Source: Sulfurimonas xiamenensis (GTDB lineage: Bacteria > Campylobacterota > Campylobacteria > Campylobacterales > Sulfurimonadaceae). Taken from it: a stretch of DNA of 64,000 nucleotides. Positions 48,177 to 57,332 of this stretch are shown here, piece after piece (position 1 is the first letter of the stretch; each line of letters begins with the position of its first letter). Under the pieces are notes generated by a model, which saw only the letters and a list, made by a program, of their open reading frames with translations, ran no database searches and was not told the origin of the DNA. The stretch spans positions 930,001 to 994,000 of the forward strand of contig NZ_CP041166.1 of NCBI RefSeq assembly GCF_009258045.1, in the 5' to 3' direction. Both the position numbers and the translations under genes were made by a program.

Positions 48177-49451
48177 ATGCTAAGATTTGCGTCCAGCCCT
48201 ACTCGCGATATGAACATTGGTGATTTAAGAGTTGCCCTATTTAACTATATTGTCTCAAAGCAGAGAGATGAAGGTTTAATCATTCGCATAGAAGACTTGG
48301 ATAAAGAGAGAAATATAGAAGGAAAAGATGAAGAGACAATTGGTATTTTGAAGCTTTTGGGCATTGATTATTCTCATGTTGTTTATCAAAGCCAAAATTT
48401 CCGTTTTCATGCAGCAATGGCTCTGCAGCTTTTGCATGAAGCTAAAGCGTTTAACTGTTTTTGTTCACCAGAGTGGCTTGAAAAAAAGAGAGAAGAAGCC
48501 AAAAATAACAAAGAAACATATAGATATGATGATGCATGCGCAAATTTACCTGCAGAACTTGTAATCGACAATGAAAATCCATTTACCGTAAGGATAAAAA
48601 AGTCAGAAACACCGATAATAATAAAAGACCATATTAAGGGTGAGATAACTTTCAAGCCTCAAGATTTGGAGAGTTTCATTATAATGAACGAGAATAAGAC
48701 ACCCACTTATAACTTCGCCTGTGGGATTGATGATATGCTCGGCGATATATCTTTAGTTATCCGTGATGAAGAACAGATGAACGATGCACCTAAAGAAGAT
48801 TTGATCCGAACATCACTTGGATATGAAAAGAAAATTGAATATGCCCATCTGCCTGCTATATTGGGTGAAAATAATGCCTTAAGCGTCAAGTGGCTTCTTG
48901 AAGAGGGCTACTTGCCGTCCGCTATTGCAAATTACTTAATTTTAATGGGAAACAAGCCATCAAAAGAGATTTTTTATCTAGTAGACGCCATAGAGTGGTT
49001 TGATTTGAAAAACATATCAAAAGAGTCTGAGTATTTTGATATTGACAAATTAAGAGATATAAACAAAGAACATCTAAGAGCTCTAGATACAAAAGAGCTC
49101 TCCAGATATGTTGGTTTTGCAGACGCCGATATTGGTGAACTGGCACGCGTATATCTTGAGGAAGCCTCAACTACAAAAGAGTTAAAATCAAAAATAGGTG
49201 CTATTTTTGCAAAAAAAGAGGTGCCAAAAGAGTTTGCAGAGGCTGTAAAAACGATGTCAGAGATTATTAAAAATGCACCGTATTTTGAAGAGTTTGATGA
49301 TTTTAAAAATTATATCATGAAAGAATCTAGACTAAATGATAAAATTTTTTCTAAACTTTTGAGACTTCTATTAACAGGTGCTGAAGATGGTCCGGATATC
49401 TCTTTGGTATATAAATATATTAAAAATTACATAGGTGAGATTGTTAAATGA
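48177..49451 (+). CDS. gltX: Glutamyl-tRNA synthetase-like protein with degenerate catalytic motifs
   Basis: 424 aa, co-linear with class I GluRS over full length (RIEDLDKERNIEG, FIIMNENKTPTYNFACGIDDML, SVKWLLEEGYLPSAIANYL, and a C-terminal anticodon-binding part). However, the HIGH signature reads SPTRDMNIGDLR, with Asn for the first His; the usual RGEDHVSNTP reads RDEEQMNDAP; and the KMSKS loop is missing, with HLPAILGENNALSVKW where relatives have about eight more residues including KMSKR. The frame is intact with normal codon use, so this is a retained protein, not a plain pseudogene. Overlaps yggT at ATGA. Likely a non-catalytic GluRS paralogue; a functional GluRS must be elsewhere. Confidence 0.88.
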   Translation: MLRFASSPTRDMNIGDLRVALFNYIVSKQRDEGLIIRIEDLDKERNIEGKDEETIGILKLLGIDYSHVVYQSQNFRFHAAMALQLLHEAKAFNCFCSPEWLEKKREEAKNNKETYRYDDACANLPAELVIDNENPFTVRIKKSETPIIIKDHIKGEITFKPQDLESFIIMNENKTPTYNFACGIDDMLGDISLVIRDEEQMNDAPKEDLIRTSLGYEKKIEYAHLPAILGENNALSVKWLLEEGYLPSAIANYLILMGNKPSKEIFYLVDAIEWFDLKNISKESEYFDIDKLRDINKEHLRALDTKELSRYVGFADADIGELARVYLEEASTTKELKSKIGAIFAKKEVPKEFAEAVKTMSEIIKNAPYFEEFDDFKNYIMKESRLNDKIFSKLLRLLLTGAEDGPDISLVYKYIKNYIGEIVK

Positions 49452-49735
49452 GTATGATAATAGAGATAATTCAAGGTATAGGTTCAATTTTTATCGGACT
49501 TGTTAATATTTATATATGGGTGGTGATTATCGCTGCTCTTCTTAGTTTTGTGAATCCAGATCCGTTCAATCCTATTGTTCAATTTTTATATAGAGTAACA
49601 AATCCTGCTTACTCTTTTGTAAGAAGATTTGTAAGAACAAATTTTAATGGTTTGGATTTGGCACCACTAATAATTATTATAGGATTGCAAATTATAATTG
49701 TACTGCTTAGTTCAATTTTGCGGGCTCTTTACTGA
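49448..49735 (+). CDS. YggT-family membrane protein
   Basis: 95-aa integral membrane protein with two YggT repeats/segments: VNIYIWVVIIAALLSFVNPD (about 19-40) and PLIIIIGLQIIIVLLSSIL (about 72-92), with the conserved NPDPFNPIVQFLYRVTNP and FVRRF. YggT proteins are linked to osmotic or cell-division settings, and their activity is not established. ATG overlaps the upstream stop (ATGA). Its 3' end overlaps the convergent lipoprotein gene by 24 bp. Confidence 0.88.
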   Translation: MSMIIEIIQGIGSIFIGLVNIYIWVVIIAALLSFVNPDPFNPIVQFLYRVTNPAYSFVRRFVRTNFNGLDLAPLIIIIGLQIIIVLLSSILRALY

Positions 49736-50212
49736 TTCATAATGTAATATTTTCGAAGATGAAACATTATCTTCGAGAAGAAGATTAATCGTATCTGTTT
49801 TTTCAAATGTTATTAAATAGTAGCTATTCCAGTTATTTTTACTATTAACAAGATGTGAAAATTTATTTTCTTCTGGAAGTTGCTCAACTTCAATTGGGAG
49901 TTTTGAATTTAATTTAAGTTTTAAATTACTATCTGCTGATTTATTGGGATTGTAAATCTCTTTTGCTTCTTTTGTAAATAAAAATACAAAAAAATATTCA
50001 TTTTTATTATATAGCTTAGGATATATTTCATTTAAATATATCACAGAGATGACACCTTGCGTTTCTCCATCTTTAGATACTATTTTACTACTTTGAATAC
50101 TGGTTGCGCTTAATTCCTGATCTTTATCCATATTAAATTCAAAAAAAGCATTTTTTCTAGAACATCCCGTAAAAAGAGTTAAAAAAGTTAAAATTATAAA
50201 AAAAGTTTTCAT
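49712..50212 (-). CDS. Predicted lipoprotein of unknown function
   Basis: 166 aa. The N-terminus has a lipoprotein signal peptide with lipobox LFTGC (Cys17), so the mature protein is membrane-anchored. The rest is a soluble alpha/beta region with no family I recognise (segments SKDGETQGVISVIYLNEIYP and NSYYLITFEKTDTINLLLED). It is convergent with and overlaps yggT. It is divergent from mobB. Beyond periplasm-facing location no role is supported. Confidence 0.75.
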   Translation of the reverse strand: MKTFFIILTFLTLFTGCSRKNAFFEFNMDKDQELSATSIQSSKIVSKDGETQGVISVIYLNEIYPKLYNKNEYFFVFLFTKEAKEIYNPNKSADSNLKLKLNSKLPIEVEQLPEENKFSHLVNSKNNWNSYYLITFEKTDTINLLLEDNVSSSKILHYESVKSPQN

Positions 50213-50308
50213 TTAAAATCCTGCAAATTATCATGGAATTATATCTTATTAAACAACCTTTTAAAGACTATTTTGTATAATAACTAAAATTTTAATAAAG
50301 TGTTTACA

Positions 50309-50812
50309 TTGAAAAAAAGATTAGCAGTTGCATTTACAGGTCCCTCAAACAGTGGTAAGACTACCCTTATATTAAAAGTTGCCAGAAAACTAATACATGA
50401 ATATAATAAAGAGGTGGCAATTATTAAACATGATCCAAAAGACAAAGCTCGTTTTGATGTTGAAGGAAAAGATAGTTATAAGTTCTCAGACACGGGTGCA
50501 GAAGTTATTGTTACATCCCCAAATCGTACAACCTACTTTTCTCAAAGAGAAAAAGATCTTGATGAAATGATTAGACTCTTTGATAATTTTGATGTCTTAT
50601 TGGTAGAGGGATTGAAAAGTCTTCCTTTGCCTAGAATCAGCATATTTAGAAATTATTTAGATAGTGACTATTTTCCATATATGGATGCATTGGCAATTGA
50701 CGGCAGTGTAAATATAAAAGAGTATGATTTACCTAACAATATTGCTATACTGGATCTAAACAATTGTGATGATGTAATATCATGGATACTTAAAAATGCA
50801 AAGGAAGTGTAG
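50309..50812 (+). CDS. mobB: Molybdopterin-guanine dinucleotide biosynthesis protein B
   Basis: GTP-binding accessory protein for loading guanine nucleotide onto molybdenum cofactor. About 167 aa from TTG 50309; GTG at 50300 is three codons earlier and neither has a strong ribosome site. P-loop GPSNSGKTTLILKV near residue 9, then the MobB pattern IIKHDPKDKARFDVEGKDS and LLVEGLKSLPLPRISIFR. MobA is not adjacent. It probably supports nitrate, formate or polysulfide-type molybdoenzymes encoded elsewhere. fbp follows after 4 bases. Confidence 0.9.
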   Translation: MKKRLAVAFTGPSNSGKTTLILKVARKLIHEYNKEVAIIKHDPKDKARFDVEGKDSYKFSDTGAEVIVTSPNRTTYFSQREKDLDEMIRLFDNFDVLLVEGLKSLPLPRISIFRNYLDSDYFPYMDALAIDGSVNIKEYDLPNNIAILDLNNCDDVISWILKNAKEV

Positions 50813-50816
50813 ATAA

Positions 50817-51656
50817 ATGACTGATATATTTAAAGCAATACAAAGAACAGCTATAAGAATAAAAGAGGCGATTGATACAAAAGATATTGGTTATTCACAG
50901 CAAGAGAACAGCTCCGGCGAAACGCAGCTTCAACTTGATATAAAATGCGATATGATTATTGAAGAGGAGTTCTCGCATATACCTTCTATTCATACAATTG
51001 CTAGTGAAGAGAAAGAGAAGGAGATGTTACTGCATAAAGATGGCAGATATTTTATAGCGTATGATCCACTTGACGGCTCTTCTTTAATTGATGTTAATTT
51101 AAGTGTCGGTTCTATTTTTGGAATATATGAAAATGCCTTTGGCGCTAAAAATATGGTCGCATCTTGCTATGTTGTATTTGGTCCTCGTGTTGAGATGGTA
51201 TTTGCGCACAATAAAACTAAACTTCACTTACTTCAAAATGGAGAGTTTGAGTTTGTTAAAGAGATTCGTCTTAATGAAAAGGGTAAACTTAATGCTCCCG
51301 GCGGAACACAGCAAAACTGGAAACCGTATCATAAAAAGCTTGTAGACAGCTTCTTTGCTGAGGGTTATCGTCTAAGATACTCCGGCGGAATGGTTCCTGA
51401 TTTGCATCAGATACTTTTAAAAGGTGGCGGTTTATTTAGTTACCCTGCTACTTCGGATAGACCTGATGGAAAACTTCGTAAACTTTTTGAAGTATTTCCA
51501 TTTGCTTTTGTATTTAAAACTGCCGGTGGAGAGGCAATTGACGGAGAAAAAGATTTAATGGAAATCGAGTGCGCACACATACATGATACATCACCATGTT
51601 TTTTTGGTTCCAAATATGAGATACAAAGAGTAAAAGAAGTTTATGCAAATAACTAA
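50817..51656 (+). CDS. fbp: Fructose-1,6-bisphosphatase, class I
   Basis: Hydrolyses fructose 1,6-bisphosphate to fructose 6-phosphate in gluconeogenesis, needed by autotrophs to make sugars from rTCA products. 279 aa with the metal-site motif [21 protein letters not shown] near residue 82-102 (written in two parts: [11 protein letters not shown] and [10 protein letters not shown]), ASEEKE near 62, [14 protein letters not shown] near 188 and a late [20 protein letters not shown] is just before the ATG. The end overlaps the next small gene by 14 bp. Confidence 0.94.
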   Translation: MTDIFKAIQRTAIRIKEAIDTKDIGYSQQENSSGETQLQLDIKCDMIIEEEFSHIPSIHTIASEEKEKEMLLHKDGRYFIAYDPLDGSSLIDVNLSVGSIFGIYENAFGAKNMVASCYVVFGPRVEMVFAHNKTKLHLLQNGEFEFVKEIRLNEKGKLNAPGGTQQNWKPYHKKLVDSFFAEGYRLRYSGGMVPDLHQILLKGGGLFSYPATSDRPDGKLRKLFEVFPFAFVFKTAGGEAIDGEKDLMEIECAHIHDTSPCFFGSKYEIQRVKEVYANN

Positions 51657-51849
51657 TACCGGCGAGATGGACAAATTTGAACTTCATCTTAACGAGATGA
51701 TAGAAAAAGTACAAAACTGCCAAAAAGAAAAAGAGTTAAAAAGTTGCAGCAGTTGTGAGTTCTATTTAAAATGTGAATTAAGAACCAATTACATTAAAGC
51801 TGTTTATAACAGTATGTCTAAAGGAGATACTGGTGGATTTGAATTTTAA
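51643..51849 (+). CDS. Small four-Cys protein, 68 aa
   Basis: Unrecognised family. Central cysteines C26, C35, C38 and C44 (C-x8-C-x2-C-x5-C) suggest a zinc or iron-sulfur site between a charged N-terminal helix ([14 protein letters not shown]) and a helix [15 protein letters not shown] at 51643 lies within fbp; ATG at 51667 is an alternative. It is between fbp and metG in a tight operon with 11 bp to metG, so it is probably a real, co-transcribed gene. Confidence 0.72.
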   Translation: MQITNTGEMDKFELHLNEMIEKVQNCQKEKELKSCSSCEFYLKCELRTNYIKAVYNSMSKGDTGGFEF

Positions 51850-51860
51850 GGGGATAGAAA

Positions 51861-53783
51861 TTGAGTAAATATATAACAACACCGATATACTATGTTAATG
51901 GCGAAGCACATATAGGACATGCGTATACTACTTTTATAGCCGACAGCATGGCTAGATATGAAAAATTAAAAGGTGAAGATACATATTTTTTGACCGGTAC
52001 AGATGAACATGGGCAAAAAATTGAGGAGTCTGCTCAAAAAAATGGCAAACCCACTCAACTGTTTGCAGATGAGATAAGTGCAGGTTTTAAAAATTTATGG
52101 GATGAATTTGAAATAGATTATGACAAATTTATCCGTACAACCGATGAAGATCACAAAAAAGGCGTGCAAAAAGCTTTTGAAGTTATGTATGCAAAAGGTG
52201 ATATATACAAAGATTTTTACGAGGGACACTACTGTGTAAGCTGTGAGACTTTTTTTACTGAAACTCAACTTGTTGATGGCGAATTTTGTCCAGACTGCGG
52301 CAGAAGTACCAATATTATTAAAGAAGAGAGTTACTTTTTTAAACTTTCAAAATATGAAGACGCTCTTTTAAAATACTATGCACAAAATCCTGATTTTATA
52401 ATGCCGCGCTCTCGTGCAAGTGAAGTTATAAACTTTGTTAAAGGAGGTTTGCGTGACCTTTCTGTGACAAGAACATCTTTTACATGGGGTGTTCAAATGC
52501 CTGAATCGATAAAAGATGATAAGCATGTTATGTATGTTTGGCTTGATGCACTAATGAACTATATAACGGCTCTTGGCTATGGAACTGATGAAGCAAATAT
52601 GCACTATTGGCCGGCTTCTATTCAATTTGTCGGCAAAGATATACTCCGCTTTCACGCTATTTACTGGCCTGCTTTTTTAATGAGTTTGGATCTCCCTCTT
52701 CCAAAACATATCGGAGCTCACGGCTGGTGGACTAGAGATGGGGAAAAAATGAGTAAATCAAAAGGCAATGTTGTTTCCCCAAGAGAGGTTGCAAACGCTT
52801 ATGGTGTTGAAAACTTAAGATATTTTATGCTGAGAGAGGTTCCTTTTGGACAAGACGGCGATTTTTCTCAAAGAGCCTTTATAGATAGAATAAACTCTGA
52901 ACTTAGTAATGATTTAGGCAATCTTTTAAATCGTATTATCGGCATGAGCGGTAAATATTCAAATTTTGAAATAGATAGCGTAAATGTTTTGAAATATCAT
53001 AAAAAAGAGATTGATGCAGTCAATATTATTTTGGATTCGCTTGACACTTTTATGGAGAATATACAAATACATAGATATTTAGAAGAGTTATGGAAACTAT
53101 TTTCTATTGGAAATAAAGCTATCGAAGAGCATGCTCCATGGGTTAAAATGAAAGAAAATAAAAAAGATGAAGCACTTGCAACCGTAGCATTGGTCGCAAA
53201 TATACTAGCTAAAGCATCAATTATGCTTCACCCTGTTATGCCGCGCACAACAAATACAATTGCCGATGCCTTAAGTTTTAGCATAAACAGCTCAAGCTAT
53301 AACGAGTTTATTATAGATAAAAAACTTTTAAAATTATTTAATATTAAAGTTGTTCCACCACTATTTCCTCGCATAGAAGAGCCTTTAATGCCTGAAGCTC
53401 CTTCAGCACAGCCAAATATTTCTGAGAAAAGTGATGAAATATTGGAAGAAAAAGATAACCTTATAGAAATTGGCCAGTTTTTTGAAACATCTCTAAAAAT
53501 AGGTGTTGTTATAGAGGCTGAGGAGGTGCCAAAAAGCAAAAAGCTCTTAAAGCTTCAAGTTGATTTAGGTGAAGAAAAGCCTAGACAAGTTGTAGCAGGT
53601 ATAAAAGAGTTTTACAGTGCTGACTCCTTATTAAATACACAGGTTTGTGTTGTTGCAAATTTAAAACCGGCGAAACTAATGGGTATGATTTCAGAAGGAA
53701 TGCTGCTTGCTGCAAAAGATGAAGATGGTCTTTGTCTAATCAGACCTGAAAAATCTAAAAAACCAGGTACATCGATTGGATGA
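51861..53783 (+). CDS. metG: Methionine--tRNA ligase
   Basis: Charges initiator and elongator tRNA-Met. 640 aa from TTG 51861 with AAGGGGAT upstream. HIGH in YYVNGEAHIGHAYT (about 9-22), zinc knuckle CVSCETFFTETQLVDGEFC and CG near residues 127-147, KMSKS in GEKMSKSKGNVVSP near 295, anticodon-binding helical domain, and a C-terminal OB-fold tRNA-binding domain (about 535-640; FFETSLKIGVVIEAEEVP). Overlaps the next gene at ATGA. Confidence 0.96.
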   Translation: MSKYITTPIYYVNGEAHIGHAYTTFIADSMARYEKLKGEDTYFLTGTDEHGQKIEESAQKNGKPTQLFADEISAGFKNLWDEFEIDYDKFIRTTDEDHKKGVQKAFEVMYAKGDIYKDFYEGHYCVSCETFFTETQLVDGEFCPDCGRSTNIIKEESYFFKLSKYEDALLKYYAQNPDFIMPRSRASEVINFVKGGLRDLSVTRTSFTWGVQMPESIKDDKHVMYVWLDALMNYITALGYGTDEANMHYWPASIQFVGKDILRFHAIYWPAFLMSLDLPLPKHIGAHGWWTRDGEKMSKSKGNVVSPREVANAYGVENLRYFMLREVPFGQDGDFSQRAFIDRINSELSNDLGNLLNRIIGMSGKYSNFEIDSVNVLKYHKKEIDAVNIILDSLDTFMENIQIHRYLEELWKLFSIGNKAIEEHAPWVKMKENKKDEALATVALVANILAKASIMLHPVMPRTTNTIADALSFSINSSSYNEFIIDKKLLKLFNIKVVPPLFPRIEEPLMPEAPSAQPNISEKSDEILEEKDNLIEIGQFFETSLKIGVVIEAEEVPKSKKLLKLQVDLGEEKPRQVVAGIKEFYSADSLLNTQVCVVANLKPAKLMGMISEGMLLAAKDEDGLCLIRPEKSKKPGTSIG

Positions 53784-54775
53784 GACTTGAAAATTTTTTA
53801 GCACTTACGCAAGCTACTCTTGTTAATGAACCATATATAAATAGCTTTGAAAATATTGTTTTTGAAGCTTCTAAAATAAAAAGAGGTGATCTCTTTTTTG
53901 CTTATGATTATAAAAATATAGAGTTAGCCGTTGCAAATGGTGCTTACGGTGTTGTGTTTGAGAGTCCAACACAAATAAGTGATAGTGAAATAGCTTGGAT
54001 TAAAGTCAACAGCTTAGATAATGCACTTAAAAAACTGCTTCGTTTTAAAATGATAGAAAAAGAGATTGTAGCCTATGAGTGTAATGAAATTGTTTTAAAA
54101 CTATCTTTGCAGATTATTACTCAGCTAAATTTTATTTCACTTACTGGAGATTTGAAATCAATTTTCAAATCTCTTTGGAATGCAGAAAACAAAACAACGG
54201 TACTGTTCTGCCCTGCTCTAAGTGATAGAGAGATATTTGCAAATGTAAAAAAAATCCCAACTAACTCTTTTGAATCTATCGTAATAATGGAGCAAACCCT
54301 ATTTGAAACATCTTTTATTTATGATAATATTTTTTATGAAAGACAACTGATTTCCCCATTTTTCATACCATATTTAGAAGAGTTGCTGCATCTTTTAAAA
54401 ACACTTAAAATCAATTATAAATTGAAAAAATTTACTCCGATAAATCATTTTGAAGCAGTTTTTACAAATAAGAAGTTTGAAATAAAAAGTTTTGGCACCA
54501 GTGATAAAGTACTTATATTTGAACCAAATATAAATTTAATAGATTCTCAAATTCTATTTTTACAACGCCATGCATCATGGGCCAGTATCATTTTTATTGC
54601 TCCATCACATATCAAATCTTATGAAAATAAAAATATTTTTATTTACAAAAATGAAAAAGACATTATAAATATACTTAAAAATAATAATTTTCATTTTGCA
54701 CTTATTGCAGGGGTTGATAAATCAATTTTAAATAAACCCTTATCAAATCAAATGCAGCTTACTATGGATTTTTAA
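53780..54775 (+). CDS. Mur-ligase-like protein lacking a P-loop
   Basis: 331 aa, not assigned to a named family. The first ~105 residues follow the MurE/MurF N-terminal domain: FEASKIKRGDLFFAYDYKNI, then AVANGAYGVVFES and WIKVNSLDNALKKLL. Where Mur ligases place the ATP P-loop (TGTNGKT), this protein has LTGDLKSIF, lacking the glycine of GKT/S. The rest keeps an alternating hydrophobic pattern as in the central and C-terminal Mur domains but without catalytic motifs. Its frame is intact. Neighbour of metG also in C. jejuni as I recall. It is probably a non-ligase relative; function unknown. Confidence 0.75.
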   Translation: MRLENFLALTQATLVNEPYINSFENIVFEASKIKRGDLFFAYDYKNIELAVANGAYGVVFESPTQISDSEIAWIKVNSLDNALKKLLRFKMIEKEIVAYECNEIVLKLSLQIITQLNFISLTGDLKSIFKSLWNAENKTTVLFCPALSDREIFANVKKIPTNSFESIVIMEQTLFETSFIYDNIFYERQLISPFFIPYLEELLHLLKTLKINYKLKKFTPINHFEAVFTNKKFEIKSFGTSDKVLIFEPNINLIDSQILFLQRHASWASIIFIAPSHIKSYENKNIFIYKNEKDIINILKNNNFHFALIAGVDKSILNKPLSNQMQLTMDF

Positions 54776-54806
54776 ATACTATTTCTAATGAGGATGTACA
54801 CAAAAT

Positions 54807-55940
54807 ATGAATAGAAGAGATTTTTTAACAACTGCTACAACAGTTTCTACCGCTTTTGCATTAACAGGCTGTAATGACAACAATCGGCAAGCTATTGATT
54901 ATTCAAAACATCCACAGCAAAAAAACAGTGATGCAAAAAGAGTAAATATCAATAAAAATAAAAAAATTGTTATAAAATTAGCTACTAGCTGGCCGGCAAG
55001 CTTTCCTATTATGGGAACCGGTGTAGAAAAATTTGCACAAAGATTAAAAGATATTAGCGGCAACTCTTTGGAAGTAAAAATTTATCCAAAGAATGTTCTT
55101 ATTCCAGATTTGGCTGTTTTTGATGCGTGTTCCAGCGGTCAAATAGATGCTTTTCATTCAGGGCCATACTACTGGAAAGGAAAAAACAGCGCTTTTTCTT
55201 TATACAGCGGCATTCCTTTTGGATTTACTGCTGAAGAGATAAACTCATGGATGCTTTTTGGAGGAGGTTTAGAACTTTGGAGAGAACATTATGCAAAGTA
55301 TAATCTTCATCCTTTTATGGGCGGAAATACTAATATTCAAATGGGCGGATGGTTTAGAAAAGAGATAAAATCACTTGCTGATATGAATGGACTTAAGATG
55401 AGAATTCCTGGTCTTGGCGGAGAAGTTTTTTCAAAAATGGGAGTTAACTCTATTTTACTGCCTGCAGGGGAGATATATACTTCACTGGAACGAGGTGTAA
55501 TAGATGCTACAGAATGGGTTGGTCCTGCTCTTGATATCAAAATGGGATTTTATAAGGTAGCACCCTACTACTACTCAGGCTGGCATGAGCCAGGTTCTAT
55601 CCTAGAGGTTACTTTTAATAAGCAGCTTTGGAATAAACTTCCTTTTGAACATCAAAGTATGATAGAGGTTGCTGCAAGTGAGATGAATTCAAGTATGACT
55701 TATGAATTTCACAGTGAAAATATCAAGGCCCTTAAAAAACTAAAAGAACTTAATATATCTATCCATCAGTTTCCAAAGGATGTCATAGATGCAGGAAAAA
55801 TAGCTTTAAATGAAGTTATAACTGAGCTTAGTGAAAAAAACAGTGACTTTAAAAGAGTTTATGCCTCTATACAAAACCATCTTTCTCTTTCAAAAGAGTG
55901 GAGTGATGCGAGTTTAAAATACTTTTTAAATGAGAGGTAG
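54807..55940 (+). CDS. TRAP transporter solute-binding protein with Tat lipoprotein signal
   Basis: 377-aa DctP-family (PF03480-type) periplasmic binding protein. The N-terminus combines a twin-Arg motif (NRRDFL) with a lipobox (LTGC, Cys22). The mature part shows KLATSWPASFPIMGTG, GQIDAFHSGPYYW, and GLKMRIPGLGGEVFSKMG with the conserved substrate Arg; this resembles 2-oxoacid-binding TakP proteins. TRAP membrane subunits DctQ and DctM are not adjacent, so the partner is elsewhere or it works alone. Ligand is inferred only as a carboxylate. Confidence 0.88.
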   Translation: MNRRDFLTTATTVSTAFALTGCNDNNRQAIDYSKHPQQKNSDAKRVNINKNKKIVIKLATSWPASFPIMGTGVEKFAQRLKDISGNSLEVKIYPKNVLIPDLAVFDACSSGQIDAFHSGPYYWKGKNSAFSLYSGIPFGFTAEEINSWMLFGGGLELWREHYAKYNLHPFMGGNTNIQMGGWFRKEIKSLADMNGLKMRIPGLGGEVFSKMGVNSILLPAGEIYTSLERGVIDATEWVGPALDIKMGFYKVAPYYYSGWHEPGSILEVTFNKQLWNKLPFEHQSMIEVAASEMNSSMTYEFHSENIKALKKLKELNISIHQFPKDVIDAGKIALNEVITELSEKNSDFKRVYASIQNHLSLSKEWSDASLKYFLNER

Positions 55941-55952
55941 ATCGTTTTATTA

Positions 55953-56612
55953 TTAAAACCAGAAGTTTTTTAGCTTTTGATTTAACTCATAAGAATCAGG
56001 GATATATTGATTGACTAAAGAGTGAAATTTTTTTGAATGATTCATATGTTTAAGGTGTGCGAGTTCATGCACTACTACATAATCAATCAGTTTTTCTTCT
56101 ACTTTTATAAGTTCTGTATTAAAGGTAATAATTCCTTTTGAGCTGCAGCTTCCCCATCTACTTCTCATTTTTCTAAATTTTATATCGCTATAAGTTAAAT
56201 CCATTATTTTTGAATAGTATTCTACTCTTGGAACAATATAATTTTGAGCATAAAATTTATAAAATTCATCATAACATCTTAAAATATTATCAATTTTTGT
56301 CGTATCTATTTTTTTAAGATAAGTTCTTAACTCTTTTGCTTTATCCGTATCAATACTGAAAATTTTTCCAAACAATAAAACTTCATCTTGAAGATTCACT
56401 CTTATTTGTGAATTTTTTTCTACTATTTTTAGCTGTTTTCGTATCCACTCTTCCCTGCTAATAAGAAGATTTTGAATATATTTTTTTGAAACAGCAGGAG
56501 TTTTAAGAACTATTTCACCATTTTTCTTAACGCTTATGTAGCTATTTTTTAAATTTGCTTTATATATATGTACAATTTTTAAATTATTAAAATCTATCTC
56601 ACTGGTACTCAA
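55953..56612 (-). CDS. YgjP-type metallopeptidase (M48-like, DUF45)
   Basis: 219 aa. Zinc site [16 protein letters not shown] near residue 182 (HExxH plus a later His), preceded by [20 protein letters not shown], the characteristic YgjP/WLM segment. N-terminal half carries the family's beta-rich region. Cytoplasmic, substrate unknown. Its start lies 14 bp within the end of queC, so it is the second gene of a two-gene operon. It is convergent with the TRAP gene, 12 bp away; a weak symmetrical AT hairpin lies in between. Confidence 0.88.
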   Translation of the reverse strand: MSTSEIDFNNLKIVHIYKANLKNSYISVKKNGEIVLKTPAVSKKYIQNLLISREEWIRKQLKIVEKNSQIRVNLQDEVLLFGKIFSIDTDKAKELRTYLKKIDTTKIDNILRCYDEFYKFYAQNYIVPRVEYYSKIMDLTYSDIKFRKMRSRWGSCSSKGIITFNTELIKVEEKLIDYVVVHELAHLKHMNHSKKFHSLVNQYIPDSYELNQKLKNFWF

Positions 56613-57273
56613 TTGGATCTTTTACTCCGACTTCTTTAAAACCATTTAACCTTAAACGACAGCTATCACAAACTCCGCACGCTTTATCTTCATTTTTATA
56701 ACAACTCCATGTAAGATTAAGCGGAACTTCTAAATCTAGCGCTTTTTTAACAATTTGAGATTTTTTTAGATGTACTAAAGGCATATGAATAACTATATTT
56801 GTTTCATCTTTTGTACCAAGATTTATACTTCGCTGCATACTTTGTATAAAAGAGTCCCTGCAATCAGGATAACCGCTGCTGTCCTCTTCCACCACTCCTA
56901 TTGCAATAGCTTCGGCATTTTCTTTTTCTGCTATAGCAGCTGCCATACTTAAAAATATTCCATTTCTAAAAGGCACATATGTGACGGGAACACCCTCTTC
57001 TACACCGCCAGTTGGTATATCTATATTTTTATCAGTCAAAGCTGAAGCACCTATTTGAGCGAAAAAATCCAAATCTAAAACATATCTATTTAAAACGCCC
57101 AATTCATCACAAATATTGTGAAAACAAGACAACTCTTTTTTTTGTGTTCTTTGTGCATAATTAAAATGCACAGCAACAATCTCATACCCCATTTTTTTCA
57201 TCATGTATGCGCTAAGCGTTGAATCCATACCACCGCTCATAACACAGAGCGCTTTTTTATCTTTTATAATCAT
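56599..57273 (-). CDS. queC: 7-cyano-7-deazaguanine synthase
   Basis: Converts 7-carboxy-7-deazaguanine to preQ0 with ATP and ammonia, in queuosine tRNA modification. 224 aa with the PP-loop [15 protein letters not shown] (about 10-24), [18 protein letters not shown] near 95 and a C-terminal four-Cys zinc site ([20 protein letters not shown]). Divergent from ybeY by 59 bp. QueD, QueE and QueF are not in the window. Confidence 0.95.
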   Translation of the reverse strand: MIIKDKKALCVMSGGMDSTLSAYMMKKMGYEIVAVHFNYAQRTQKKELSCFHNICDELGVLNRYVLDLDFFAQIGASALTDKNIDIPTGGVEEGVPVTYVPFRNGIFLSMAAAIAEKENAEAIAIGVVEEDSSGYPDCRDSFIQSMQRSINLGTKDETNIVIHMPLVHLKKSQIVKKALDLEVPLNLTWSCYKNEDKACGVCDSCRLRLNGFKEVGVKDPIEYQ

Positions 57274-57332
57274 AAAAATATTTTAGCATAATCTTTTATG
57301 AACATATTTTAAAATTTGATATAATCTCACTT

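Noticed and set aside
49750..49775. TCGAAGAT/ATCTTCGA inverted repeat after yggT
   Set aside because: Lies within the coding region of the convergent lipoprotein gene with no T-run; could aid yggT termination but not supported enough to list.
55944..55960. GTTTTA/TAAAAC symmetry between TRAP and ygjP-type genes
   Set aside because: Short and purely AT-based apart from one pair; too weak to call a terminator.
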